Shown here: positions 45,718 through 58,949 of the stretch, piece by piece
Layout: the number at the start of each line of letters is the position of its first letter
Numbering within the stretch: the stretch's first letter is position 1
Assembly: GCA_037957365.1 (NCBI GenBank)
Contig: JARHVA010001190.1
Span: forward strand, 2,617,001 to 2,681,000
From: Torreya grandis
Taxonomy: Eukaryota > Streptophyta > Pinopsida > Cupressales > Taxaceae
DNA length: 64,000 nucleotides
Direction of reading: 5' to 3'
Notes under the pieces: model-generated
The model's input: only the letters and a program-made list of their open reading frames with translations
Told to the model about the DNA's origin: nothing
The model's database searches: none
Program-made: the position numbers and the translations under genes

Positions 45718-48617
45718 AGGGTCAATAATATTTTTAACCTTTTATGATTTTGGGAGGGTAGTAATCTTGATACCCACACATATTTATCAATAGAATATTA
45801 AAATTTTATTCAAGCATGAATTTAATATAGCATGCCCATGAGGGGAATAACACCTATAGTTTATCATATGATTTATACTATTTATAAATATATCACATTA
45901 GCAAGCCATGTTACTCACATGCCTTTCCTTACTACATTAGATAGGCTTTCACCTCGTTAACGTTGTTTACATCTTGGCATTGCTTGTTTGTCATATGCAT
46001 TATTCACTTAATTATATATTTAAAATTAAGGAATATGGCATATATTTCAATGGGTGAATTTTACCCACATGTGTTTCTTTTTGGTATACCTTATATACAT
46101 TGGCACCTCATGGATCCAAATTTAGATTCTAAATTAAACATACATTGACATATGATTTGTTAGCACCAATGTCAATTTATTGCCATATCTTATTATCTTT
46201 GAGAATTTATACATTAGGGGGCATGATATATTACACATGTGCATCATTATCCTTACCTTAGGATTCACTTACTATTTGGCTTTGCCATGTAGTCAACTAT
46301 ATCATATATCATTAAATTTCAATTTTTACATTTTGGGACTTAGATTACATATTTGGATTACACTATTACACTAATAGTTCACAATACTTAATACAATATT
46401 CATGCACTTTATCACACTATGTTTATCATGCTTTATACTTAGCTCATATATTTAAAATCAAGGGGATAAAACATATCAACATTATAAAAATTAAAAATTA
46501 ACAAAATTAAATAATCAAAAACATTATCTAAACTCAAAAATTCTAAAAAAAATTGGAAAATAAAAAATTCAAAAACATTAGCAATATATATATATATATA
46601 TATATTTAAAAAATATTGATTTATAGATGTTACATGTTTGCCTATGATATAGGTTTTCATTGTCCAACACATATGTTTTTTGAAATATTTTCTTGGGTAG
46701 ATGTTGTGTAGATGTACATATTACATGATATTGGATTTCATACTATGTGCCCAATGGACCTTGGAGGGGAAGTTTCATAGAAAACATGTCCTATATTTTA
46801 GGCATTTCCATTTAAATGGATTTTACATGGTGATATTTATACTTACTTATCCTTTATCATATTGAGTTTGATTTAATTGATTACTACATCTCATGCTAGT
46901 ATCTACAACTTATATCACATGGATATCCTACATTATGATTATTACATGGTTACATTTATTGTTGTGTGTGAATGCATCTTTCATGTGAATAATTTTTTTG
47001 TATGTATGCCCTTATCCATAAAGGATCATTTTATCATCATGTCACTATCTTGTCTTTTCACTAAATTGAGTATGGTCACTAACATTGTTTGGTCCTAACT
47101 TTAGTGCACTCTATTACTATACTATGATTGTATCCATGATGTCTATCATGAATATTATTATATACTTTTGTGATGCCTACCTTTCCATGGTTTTCACCAT
47201 GCATCTATGGGGATGTATAAAATAAAATATAGTATTTGGAACTTGGAAATTTAAATATTAACCTACACTTATCCTACATGATTTGTGTGTCTTCAAACAG
47301 ATCTCACTTACCAGTCCTACACATGCACATGCTAGTTATGAGCCTAATTCATTCTAAGTTACTATCAGTTAGCTATAGGAACATTTTAATCTATGCTAGA
47401 TCAATGAAATATCCTACCCATATATTTATATAATATCACATTAGAATTTATGTCTCACAAATAGTAATGACAAGATCATATAGTAATTTTGATGTTATTT
47501 TTCTAAGGTTGATCTTACCACCCTTTTCCTAGAAATGACTATTTAAAAAAATTAAACCCTTCCTATAGGTTGAATCATTCACACAACATATTTGTAGCAT
47601 TGGAAATCACCTGATTGAGTGCATTTAAATACAAATCAAGGTTAATCTTATTTACAATTTGACATTCTCAAGTAATATTCAAACACATTATTGCACATTG
47701 AAAAAATATTCCCTATTCTTTATAAATTATAAATCGACCGCTAGTAGCAGTCATCAACCAATTCTAATACACACAAATCTAGGCCACGTGCCAATACTGT
47801 CATGATTAAAGTCAAAATTTTAGGTGCATTCATATAGCAAAAGGAAAATATTTCACATCACACTAAGGTGAAGAAATACATGTGGATTGAATTTCATCTT
47901 TGGACTTTTAAATATAAAGGTAGTAGTCAATCATCATCTAGGGTGATTAGGGTCAAACTCTTCCTAAATTTTTATAGGTCTTCATTCTTTGAAAGTGGAC
48001 CTGGGGTTTCAAGGAGAAGGAAATTTATTTTTGGATTTGTGCATGTAGTTGAAGGTCACAAATCATAAAATAAATACTTATTAAACACGTGTACCATACT
48101 ATGTAGTTGCAGAGAGAAAACATTTCCTAGGGTATTAACATCAATTCTAGTACTAGAATCGATGTTTCAACCCAAAGTTGATGGTATCAACCATGTATAC
48201 ATCGATACATAGTTTAATATCTTGATGAATCATAGGCATACTTGTAGTTTGTTTGCATATTCAAAACATAGTCATAGTTAATTACTCAAATAATAAAATC
48301 TAAGTATATTGATCTCCAAAATATCTATATAAATAGTAAATTGCATTATCAGATCAATTTCAATCAGTTACATTCATATTTATACTTGATTGATAGACTA
48401 TACAATTTGAATTTATTCTACAAGTTTAGCCTATTGTGATTAACATTAATAAAAAATTAGGGTAAACATATTACTTAACCTATATATTGTTTGAATAGTG
48501 TAAAACCCTAGGTTTCCTTTAGGGTTTAATTCCTTCTTTCTAGAGTTTTAGATTTTTTGCCTTAGAGTTTTATTTTTAGATCCAATTTCTAATTCTCCCT
48601 TAAATTAAAAATTACAT
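45718..48617. other. AT-rich intergenic or old transposon sequence
   Basis: Short plus and minus ORFs (60-77 codons) have no recognisable domains. Contains the AT microsatellite at 46584-46606. A ccctaggtttcctttagggt inverted motif lies near 48508. Confidence 0.45.
46584..46606. repeat. AT dinucleotide microsatellite
   Basis: About 11 uninterrupted AT units. Confidence 0.95.
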
Positions 48618-49391
48618 ATGGATTTAATGACTGAACATTTTTTATATTGGTTTAATTATAACATGATTTCACTTATATCATATTTTTATACTTGTCTATG
48701 TATAAGTTGGATTAAATTTATACACATCAAGGCTAAAATGAATAATAAACTATACTTATCCTTCCTTAACACACATCCCATTGATGGAATTATTATGATA
48801 ATTAAAACCATAAATATTGAAGGGATTGCTAGCCAAAGCCATCCTCATATAAATAAATTTGATGATGAATTTGAAATTAAATTGACCCAATTTATTGACC
48901 AAAATACATAAATGCATGATGCAATGATGTATGTGGATCAAGATGAATAGGAAAATCTAGCCCAAACTGGTACATCTAGTGAACAATATGACCCTTTATA
49001 TGATATTAATGACAATGCTATTGTTGATATTATTCCTATATATAAAACTCTAGTTACACATGTGATATCCACCCAAAGTGTGGGGGAAATATAAGGCTTA
49101 TAATATATTTCCATGCATGTACCTATGTAGGAGACCTATTCTCATCCTCCAATGACTACACAAATTACACCATCTACCTATCTTATTGCACATTCCATTG
49201 AGCAGACTATTACATCTCTACAATATAAGGTGTTTTATTTGGAGAAAGGTATATTTTGTGCTAGTTATTCATTATATTTACATGCATTGATCCATAATTA
49301 TTTAACTCCTAGGATAACATACTATAGACATCTAAAATTGGACACCAATGGCTTTATACCTGACTTTAGAGAAATTCTTACCAACCTCTAA
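48618..49391 (+). pseudogene. Unknown degenerate ORF of about 258 codons
   Basis: A plus-strand frame opens at the ATG at 48618 and stays in register to TAA at 49389-49391, with about five internal stops and no frameshift. N-terminal part hydrophobic (YWFNYNMISLISYFYTCLCI); middle acidic (NKFDDEFEIKLTQFIDQN, EQYDPLYDINDNAI); C-terminal end RHLKLDTNGFIPDFREILTN. I do not recognise a family. The last 25 codons or so, plus the sequence following, recur near 62528. Confidence 0.4.
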
Positions 49392-49480
49392 AATCTAGCC
49401 TAAGAATCTATAAGAGTCTCAAATTTGGCTTCATAACTGTGAAAATAAATCAACTTGGCCCATAAATCAATTAAATTAAA
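49320..49480 (+). repeat. Direct repeat of 62528-62665
   Basis: About 150 bp: tctaaaattgg, tatacct, actttagag, aattctta and aagagtctcaaatttggctt are shared in order. 13.2 kb apart and flanking the Tat-like element, so possibly LTR-derived, but the homology is short. Confidence 0.6.
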
Positions 49481-51278
49481 TCAAGTTCACTTTTATGCTA
49501 TGTATGTTTGTTGATTGTTGTTTTCATAAAAAAGATAGCACATGTATGCTTTCCCCCCATCCCTTATAAGGAACTCATGGGATCAAAAACACATTTCTAT
49601 TGCATTTTATTGCCTAGTCCAAGGCATAGAAAGAACATTTCCTAATCTCTCCCTAAAACTTGTATAGTATTGGGTGATCTAAAAGCAAACCTAAAGTATT
49701 TATACTTGTCTTTTATTTTCATGCATCTTAGCTTATGAAGGGGATGTCATTACCTCTTTTAAGTTATTTAGGGAAGCATTAACCTAGGGATTCATCTCTT
49801 ACAAGTGTTTAAACCCCTCTTTATGGGGGGTATATAAATTGGGATTACTTCACTGGGATGGTGGTTTGAGAGGTTAAACCATCTTAGTTAGTGAGACGTT
49901 AAGCTTGAGACGTATGATCAATATGGACATCAAACTACACTAAATAAGTGATGGATGTAGTGGTTCTAAAAAGGACAAGTATTTTTCATAACAAGGCAAT
50001 AAACATGAATTCAATTGATGTGCTACTTCTCTTGTGTGCATACATGAATGTGTGTACACATGGGATCAATCTAGATGGTTGAAGACTTGTAAGTTTTAGT
50101 CAACCCCACTTTACCACACCTTGATAGGATTTAGGATGATATACTTAGTTGTATTTTTCCATTTTATTGATTGGTGTGTTAGAACTAAATTTTTTTGTTT
50201 AAACCATGTCATGAAAAATTCTTGTGTCTAACATCACTCCATTATTTGAGGAGGTGTTATGTCATCTTTTTGACACCTTGATTTAACTTAGCAAACATTT
50301 GTGTCAAAACATTGAGTGTGACACTTGATTAAATCAGGTAACATTATGCTTGCCAAATCATTTCAAGTTTTGTGCCTTAGAAATATTTAAAACATAAATC
50401 CTTATCACATATTTTGGGAGTGATAATGCCTTTATGCTACCCAAATTATTTCAAAAGACTTGTCTTGTCTTGTATCTAAATTATCATTCTTTAAACCAAT
50501 CATTTGAGCCTGATTAGATCTTTGTTTATCACAGTAATGATATTAAAATTCACCTAGATTGTTAGTTATCAAAACCCTAGTTTAACTTAGTTGAGTCGTT
50601 GATCAAATTTTCCAAGATTGGATTCAAACATTGATTAATTTCTATTTAGGTCTTGACAAGCAGGAGTTGATACATAAATCTTTCTCTTTTGGGTCATGTA
50701 ACTTAGGTTATTCTATTACTCAAGTTTGGAATCTTTATTATTTGTGCCTTTGTTTGATAGAATGAGTCCATAATCAAAGTGCCTTTTGTTTAGTTTTTTC
50801 ACTAATCAGATCACATTTATGTCTAGAATCAAGTGCCTAGTCTTTGCTAAACTATTTTAAGTTTGTTAGATTAATAATTATCATCATCCTTCGTTTCAAT
50901 CCTAAATTTTTACACCATTTGGCCAAAATTCCTAGCACAGCCTATTTAAGCCTAGATTTTGACTCTATATTTGGAAAAAAGACCTAGCAATATTTCCCTT
51001 TCCTAGTTTAGGTCTATTTGGATCATGTTTGGACATTAGAGTTGGCATCTTGTTTTTCGGTCATTTTTCTTGACCTTGTTTGTGTAAAACATTTAATGTT
51101 AGACATTTGAAGTTATACTATTTTTACCAAATCTTTGCATGATAATTTTTGGAGAAACAACTCCACCCTCAACCTAGCTAGATCACGTTTGAACCCTTTA
51201 TCTTTCTAGACATAGTTTTTTAGAGTTTATATAACTCTAATCCATCTTGTTGTGAAACATTTGTCATTTGATTTGGCC
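49481..51278 (+). other. Presumed LTR/leader region of the Tat-like element
   Basis: No coding domain. A possible promoter motif, cctatttaagcc, lies near 50942. A convincing PBS was not found before the gag start at 51279. Confidence 0.3.
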
Positions 51279-53700
51279 ATGGATCACTATACACATAGTG
51301 GAACTATGTACAATCCAAGATATGGAAATTTTAGCACATTAGAGGACTTTGTTCAAGACCCTTATAGAGATGAGGTTGTTTGGGAGATGGATTCTTATCT
51401 ACCATAAAACACTCAAAAAGGGGAACATAGTCAAGATATTTTGGCCATTTATTTGGTTAGCATACCTTCTTACATGGAGCAAGATCAAGAACATACAACC
51501 TAGTATTTGTATAGTGTACCTATGATTGTAGAAAATGTACAATAATAATATTATTATGGTACGATATCATTGAACTATGAGGTAGGGCATGAAAATTTGA
51601 AAAATATATCAAGACGACCTTATAATGTCTTATCAAAACAATGATCAAGCCTCTTATAACAACCATAATACCAATACCATATCAATATTTGTTTATGATT
51701 GTCATGCAAATACAAATTATAGAGGACCAATTCATTTAAATGTAAATAACATACCATACATATCGAGACCTAGCATGTAACTTTAATCAGATAACTATGT
51801 TGAATAGGCCTCTTATTGATTTAACTCTTTTAATAAGAGTTTTAATGGAATTGCATGCTCAAGAAAATTAGGGTTTAGACCCATTTATGCAAAACACTTT
51901 GATTTAAAACATGTTCAATACCCTAAATATCAAAGAAGTGTATTTTGATTCTACATAGAATATTGAGAAAAACATAACAGATAATACATAAGTAATATCC
52001 AATCTAAATCGAAGTGGTGTTAGCATACAAACACATAGTAAATAATAAAATGTGCCATTAAATAGTACCATTAGTGGTTTATAGACTCAAGGAGTAGGAG
52101 TTTATACTTCCCAACCTTAACCAATTACCTTTAATCCTTAACCAATTACTTCTTATAGCACCCAACAATAAGGATTAAGTAACCATCCAATGCCCAATAC
52201 CATGCCAATGTAGAATGTGATGAATCATACTCCTCTCTAACAAGTGATGAGTAATATTAAACAATAAAATACACCATCCAATGAGCCCATGTATTAGAGG
52301 TATAACATCTTGCTACCTCAACAGGGGAAACCAATTTTCCACCTCGCCAAGTAACAGTGAACATACCTATTCAATCACAAACTAACATTTTGATCCAAAA
52401 CCAAATGATGTCTAACCAATAACATGTAAATATTAGTCAATGATAGGTGATGAATCTACAATATACGTATAATTCCCAATAGGGATTAATGCAACTAAAA
52501 GGTTCTAATGTTACTAAAGTACCTTTTATGCAAAAATTACCTTTCATGCAAAATGTGCCACAAATTCAGAGATAGGGTCTTAGTTCACAAGTTCCCTCTC
52601 AATAACAAGGTTTGATTAGTTATAAACATGTCCCTATTCAACCTCAATAGGAATAGTATGACCATATGCCACCATCCCAAACTCAGTATTCGTAATATCA
52701 GGCCTACATACCCAATCCCAACTAGAATATCACATAACCACAAGTTCAATTTTAGCAATCAAATATTAACCCATGAATGCATATTCTTAGTCTATTCCCT
52801 CACCAATATAACATACCCAAATAAATACCTCCATCATACCTCAGTTAAATTAATTCACTTGTGATCACTCAACCATCACCTCAGGTTAATGTTCTCACAA
52901 GTTTCCTTGAACAAGAGCTATAAAAAATGAAGGATGCAATTGTCACCATCAAATCTAGGAAACAAGTCAAAAAGTTAAAGTTGGATTATGTGTGTTATTA
53001 CCAATTCAACATGGATTACTTACATATACCATTTCCTCCAAGGTATGAGCCACCAAAGTTTGACAAATACAAGGGGAAATTTGACCCCAAAGTACATCTG
53101 ATAAAATTCTTTGTTTCATGCCAACCATTGGCCTATAGTAACATATTTTTGTTTTTTTAATTTCTAAGAAGTCTAGCTAGACAATCCTTAGAATGGTTCT
53201 TAAAGTTACTAAAGAATTTAGTTTTTGATTTCAATGATCTTTCAAATAAATTCGTGCAAAAAAACTTCTCTTATAATCTCAAACATGAGATTAAATTAGT
53301 AGACTTGACACAAGAAAAATAAAAACTAAGTGAAAGATTCATGAGATATCTATAGTGATGGAGAGCCCTTGCAAGTTATTTTACCCACAATCTACTAGAC
53401 AAACAACTAGCCACTATGTTTACCAAAAATATACATAGTGAAATATCTTACTATCTAGAGTTATAGTGTGCACATACCTTTACATAAATAATTGATAAAG
53501 GTTTAGTGATCAAATGATCCCTCATTAATAAAGGTATCATTAAACTAACCTCATAAAATTATAATAATGGCTAGAACTAGACCCAAAATTATAGCAAAAA
53601 CCAACATCCATTCAAAGCATAAACATCACAACTAGCACAAGACAATAACAATGATAAACCCAAAAAATTCAATTACAACAATAATGTTGTGGAAAATGGA
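51279..53700 (+). pseudogene. Tat-like gag
   Basis: Possible start ATG at 51279 (MDHYTHSGTMYNPRYGNF, then FVQDPYRDEVVWEMDSYLP). A long Asn/Gln/Pro-rich, stop-ridden region follows. The gag domain lies at about 52985-53520: PPRYEPPKFDKYKGKFDPKV, SLARQSLEWFLKLLKNLVFD, NKFVQKNFSYNLKHEIKLV and LSERFMRYL. The P-K-F-x-K-Y-x-G-x-x-D-P-x-x-H-L motif with a W-F core matches Tat/Ogre gag. Beyond 53560 it is Asn-rich and poorly readable. Confidence 0.65.
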
Positions 53701-55060
53701 GTAATAGAGTCATGACATGTCTAAATTTGCAATCACCATCTATTCTACCTATGCCACCTTTCTAGCTTATTCCTAACCAATAACCTTTTTAGTAGCTGCA
53801 ACATGCACAAAAAACACAACCTAGACCAGTGCAACAAATGCAATAAATGAGGTAAATGCCTGTGCCTTTTCAAAAACATCCTCCTCTAAGAAGAACCATG
53901 CCAACCCATAATGATTTTACTAACCTTGGAGAGACCTTTGAATTAATCTTTCATAAGATCATAGAAACTAATTTGATTAGATGGCCTATTCTAAAAGAGT
54001 AATTTTGTGAGGTTGCAACATGCCAGACTAGTACAAGACAAAACAATTCTATGTTTTTTTTAGGGTCAATGGTCATAATTTGTAGTATTATATGCAAATT
54101 AGACATGTAAATCAAAATATGTTGGAAAGAGGAGAGATCACATTGGATCATGGAGATTCTACCTCTAATCAGAGCCTTAACATTTATCAAAATCCTTTCC
54201 CCCACGTAATAATTAATAACAACAACAACATAAAAAACAACAACACTAACCAATGCAACATCAACAAAAATAGTATCAACATCTAAAGCTAAACTAATAG
54301 ACTGAACATAATCAATAGCAAAACCAACAATGTCAAAACAATGGATAAAACCAAGGTAAAAATGGTAACAACCAACATACCTACCATGTAGTTGCACATG
54401 ACTACAACACAATTGTAGGCCATATTGTAGGAGGTTGCATTTACACCATTTATATTAATCCTATACCAAGTAATAATTAAACAAGACCATTTTTAATCAT
54501 CCCAAATCAACCAAACCATTCTGGTAATATTTCTTTGACTTAGGATAACACATAGACAAACCAATAAGTAGGGATTCCCATGTAAGGACCTTATACTGAT
54601 AACTTATCATTAGCCCATGACCATGCATAAGTGTATCAATAACTAATACGTATCCTATATGGTCCTCATTTACCATCATTTGTTAGTAACTATAGTCTTG
54701 TACCTAATCTTGATTACCATACCAAGCCCACAACCATCTGCCACTTCACTCATCATCCAACTAGTCATTCTACCTCAAAACAAGCTAATAACCACTATTC
54801 AAGAAAATATTTTTGACTTTATAGAACAATTGAAAAATACACTAGCACTAATCTCTATTTTAGATTTGTTTCATATATCTATAATCCACAAAAACATCTT
54901 GATAGAGTTCTTTGGTCAATCCATAGTTCCAAATGACATATCCCTTGACAAAATTCAAGCTTTGGTTGGACACCTAGTTCCATCCCAATAAGTAACCTTC
55001 AACTAAAGTGATATGTCACCCCTTGGCTTGATACAAAATAATCCATTATACATCTAAGTT
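53701..55060 (+). pseudogene. Tat-like gag-protease linker
   Basis: Frames shift. The 110-codon frame at 54659-54991 contains NIFDFIEQLKNTLALISILD and LIEFFGQSIVPNDISL, resembling the segment before protease in Tat/Ogre elements (an FD-x-I-x-x-L pattern followed by a helical ALI segment). The rest is not assignable. Confidence 0.5.
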
Positions 55061-55450
55061 TACATAAAGTGACACAAAGTGAAATGTGTCCTCATAGACA
55101 ATGGATCAGGTCTAAATATAGTGTCTCTAAAGCTCATCAAGCTTCTTGGGTACACCTTAGTAGATCTCTAAGTGGAAACAATCACCATCAAAGCCTACGA
55201 TAATGAAGAATGAGAATCACAAGGCACCATTAGCTTGGTAGTTATCATTAGGCCTTTAACCCATGATACACTTTGCCATGTGTTAGATCTTGATTTGTCA
55301 TATAACATGATTTTGGGTAGACCTTAGTTACATGAAATTCATGTAGTCCTATCAACATTGCACCAGTGTATATAGTTATCCCATTCAGGGATGAAGTTTA
55401 ATATTATAGGATATTTGCATCTATATGATCATTGTGAACATCTAGAGGCC
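55061..55450 (+). pseudogene. Tat-like aspartic protease
   Basis: Plus strand at 55088: VLIDNGSGLNIVSLKLIKLL, then IKAYDNEE, GTISLVVIIRP, CHVLDLDLSYNMILGRP and VVLSTLHQCI. The pattern (V-L-x-D-x-G-S-x-x-N, A-Y-D, L-G-R-P-W, S-S-L-H-Q) is that of Tat/Ogre proteases. D-N-G replaces the usual D-[ST]-G, which is common in this group. Three or more stops. Confidence 0.75.
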
Positions 55451-56940
55451 AAGTTCAAGATCTATAATTACCATTTTGGCATGAATCCAATCACCAAACA
55501 AGATAAAGGAAAAGCTATACTTATTAATTTCTCATAGGCCAATTGTATTGACCCCGATACCCTTAATTCACTTTCCCAAATACCACCCTCTGAAATGTCC
55601 AATCATTATACCATCTCAGATACTAGCCTAAGATAATACCTAACCTATAACACCTTTCACATTACAAAGCTTCTATAGAACCCCAAGTCCTTTATAATAC
55701 CAAAAGATAAACCACTCATGCAATGGTAAAGAAAGGGTAAAGGAAATCTACATAATCTAACACCTGTCACTTTCATACCATCATCTATAAAAGAATAAGA
55801 CCCTATCAAAGGTGATGAATCATGGTTATACAATGACAAATTAGCCAATTATTATAAGAATGTAAAGTATCCTATTCCTAATTAGATCATGGAGAACCAG
55901 GACTATGAAGGAGGAGGTCTCAGGACAAATCAATAGGGAACACTTGAGCCAATTTCTATGAATAAGTATAAAGGAACCTATCAACTTAGATTTAAACCAC
56001 TTGAGAGTGACCCCATGTATCTTATTCAGGTTTCATCACCAACAACTAGCGATGATAATGTTGACAGTGAAGTAGAGTCTTATCATAGCCAATTTGATGA
56101 CTTAGCCCAAACCAACTTGTTTGAAAATAATGCCATTTTTAACTTTTGACAAATCATTCATCCTAATACACTACCATTATATTATCCCCAACTAATAAAT
56201 TGGGGTTAACAAGAATCTAACATGTCTATTCATGAGTTTTAGAATGATGAGGCCTTTTGTAATTTTCTAGGCCTTAGAAACAATGTTTTGTTGGAAGACC
56301 ATAAATCAGTTTTTTAAATTAAATTGGATCCTAAGTCCTATTTTTGAGAGTGGGTGAACTCCTTGATCCAAAATATTGAGGTCCCAAATTGAAAACCTCT
56401 TTAAGGTACTTTTGGACTAGGGAGAAAGTAAAGATAAAGGCCAGTTTAGTGGTGAAAACTTGTTTGAGGCACCACTAGATGGGGGTGTTCAACCTTCTTC
56501 AAACATAGACTAGGATACCACCAATAATGAACTTGTATATGGATTTGATTTTGGTCTTGAAGAAGAAAAGGCTTTTGATCAAATCATCCAAGATACCAAT
56601 GTCGATAAATTTATCTATGAATCTGACTTCAATTTTGAAGAGTAACAAGATTTTGATCACATCATTTAGGAGTTTCTAACAAAATTTGTTACATGGCCAT
56701 CCCTCCCCTTAGAGGATTTTGATTCATCATGTCTAGGAGAACTTGAATAATTAGTCTTGATAGAGGATTTTGACATAGCCAAATAGTTCACATCTTTGCC
56801 CACTATTCTTGAAGATAATTCAACCTTTCCAGTAGAAGACACATCAAAGGTTAACATTGAGACTCCAGATGACTTGAAATGGATTAAGTTAGGTGTGTCC
56901 TTCACCGGGGAATAAGATGAAGTCTTTACAACCCTATTGA
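55451..56940 (+). other. Tat-like protease-RT spacer
   Basis: Fragments of acidic protein sequence are visible (for example 55958-56149, MNKYKGTYQLRFKPLESDP), and Asp/Glu-rich pieces occur to 56900. No named domain. The minus-strand ORF at 56666-56998 is the shadow of this. Confidence 0.5.
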
Positions 56941-57660
56941 GGGAATTTGTCAATATATTTGCATGGGTATATTTTGACATGCCTAGTTTGGACCTCACCT
57001 TGGTTGTTCACCACCTTGTGGTATATCCTAATGCCAAACCAGTGAAACAAAAATTATGAAAAATACATCCTCACATTAATATATTGGTCAAGAAAGAGTT
57101 AGAAAATCTCTTAGTATTGAGATGTATTAGGCTAATTGACCATTCTAAATTAATTTCCAATGTTGTGCCAGTCAATAAAAAGCTAGAAAGAATCATAATC
57201 TACACTGATTTTAGAGATATTAACAAAGCTTGATCTAAGGATGAATTTTAATTACCAAACATTGACATGATAGTTGAATCCATAGTAGGATATGAGATGA
57301 TTTCATTGATGGATGGATTCTCAAGCTATAATCAGATCAAAATCACATTAGAAGACCAACACAAGACAACATTTACCACTCTATGGGGAACTTTCTATTA
57401 TCAGGTTATGCCATTTTGTATTAATAATGTAGGGGCCACCTATCAAAGAGCCATGATATTAATTTTATGATATGATGCATGACATTATTGAAGACTATGT
57501 CGATGACATACTAAGCAAATTAAAGACCGGGGCTGATCATCTCATAACATCAAGGAGGATATTTGAGTGACTATAGGAATACAAAGTTAGACTTAACCCC
57601 AATAAATGTGTTTTTAGCATCACATTAGGAAAATTGCTTAGCTTCATTATGTCTTATAGG
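56941..57660 (+). pseudogene. Tat-like reverse transcriptase
   Basis: RIIIYTDFRDINKA near 57185; an open frame at 57267-57470 contains SLMDGFSSYNQIKI, KTTFTTLWGTFYYQVMPF and GATYQRAM; after a shift comes DYVDDIL near 57494 (catalytic Y-x-D-D), then EYKVRLNPNKCVF. Order and motifs are those of Ty3/gypsy RT. Several stops and at least two frameshifts. Confidence 0.85.
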
Positions 57661-58360
57661 GGAATTGAAATCTATCCAACCAAAGTATGAGCCATAATAA
57701 AAATGCCATCATCGACCAATTTGAATTAGATTCATAGTTTATAGGGAAAGATCCAATCCATTAGATGCTTCATATCTCAATCAGCTAATAAGTGCCATTC
57801 ATTTACACACCTACTAAAGAAGGGTATAAATTTTCTTTGGGATGGTGATTGTTAAAAAGATTTTCAATAGTTAAAAGACTATCTTGTGAATCCACTAGTT
57901 TTATTGCCTCTTATGCTAGGAAAACCATTTTTTTTGTATCTATTAGTGACATAAAATGCCTTGGGGGCACTTCTAGATCAACACAATGGTAATGGAAAAG
58001 AGCATGTAGTGTAATATCTAAGTCGTACACTAGTTATGTATGAACACAACTATACGCCCATTAAAAAAGCTTGTTTAGATATGGTCTTTATAACACATTA
58101 CATGTTGAACAATAAGACCATGGTCATTTCAAAATTATATCCACTCAAGTATCTACTATCTAAAATAGTGATAAAAGGCCACATGGCCAAATAGATCATG
58201 CTTATTTATGTGTTTGAGATAGAGTATGTAAACCAAAAAGTCATCAAGGGGTAAGTTCTTGCAGATTAACTTGCTGAAGAACCCCTTGTAGACACAGAGG
58301 CACTCACATTTCAATTTCCTGATGAATCCATCATGACCATCATTGACATACCTCTTGAGG
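57661..58360 (+). pseudogene. Tat-like RNase H
   Basis: Connection: GIEIYPTKV, GKIQSIRCFI and HLLKKGINFLWDGDC. RNase H: VNPLVLLPLMLGKPFFLYL, ALGALLDQHN, VMYEHNYTPIKKACLDMVF and VISKLYPLKYLLSK. Ends near 58340 with ALTFQFPDESI. Confidence 0.7.
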
Positions 58361-58760
58361 ATAAAAACTAGAAGATTTATTTTTATGGATCATTTACTAC
58401 ACATGGATTAGGGGTAGGACTTTTGTTTATCACACCATAGGGGGATCTAATCCCTAAGTCATTTAGAATTAGTTTTTATTGTACCAATAACATGGCCAAA
58501 TATGAAACACTTTTAGTATGGATTTGATAAGTGGTATAATGGAACATATCTCATCTAAAGATTTAAGGTTATTCATATTTAATCATAAATTAGGTTATAG
58601 ACTATTTTAAAACCAAAGATGACAAGTTGGTTCCCTACAAATCCATGGTTGACACTCTCAAGCAACAAATTATTGACATTTAGTTTGAACATATACCAAG
58701 GGAAAGAAATAAAACAAAAAATTTAATGGATACCATTGGGTCACTCATTTGACATACAAA
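58361..58760 (+). pseudogene. Tat-like archaeal-type RNase H (aRNH)
   Basis: KIYFYGSFTTHGLGVGLLFI, then PKSFRISFYCTNNMAKYETL, then FEHIPRERN with KTKNLMDTIGSL. The D-G-[AS] start reads YGS here. This second RNase H located before integrase is a signature of the Tat/Ogre lineage (established). Confidence 0.7.
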
Positions 58761-58949
58761 CATGGTAAAGGACTACCAATTTCTTATTGAAAATCTAACA
58801 GTGCCAGCTCATGAACCATCAACTGTCACAATGATCTATGATATTGTCAGTCCCAACTCTACTTGGTAATATGACCTATATGCCTATTTACATGACCATG
58901 TTTTACCACCATACTTATCTTTAAAACAAACCAAATCCTTCATCCACAA

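Noticed and set aside
54092..54412. ORFs on both strands in the Tat-like linker
   Set aside because: Asn-rich low-complexity sequence and its antisense; no conserved motif.
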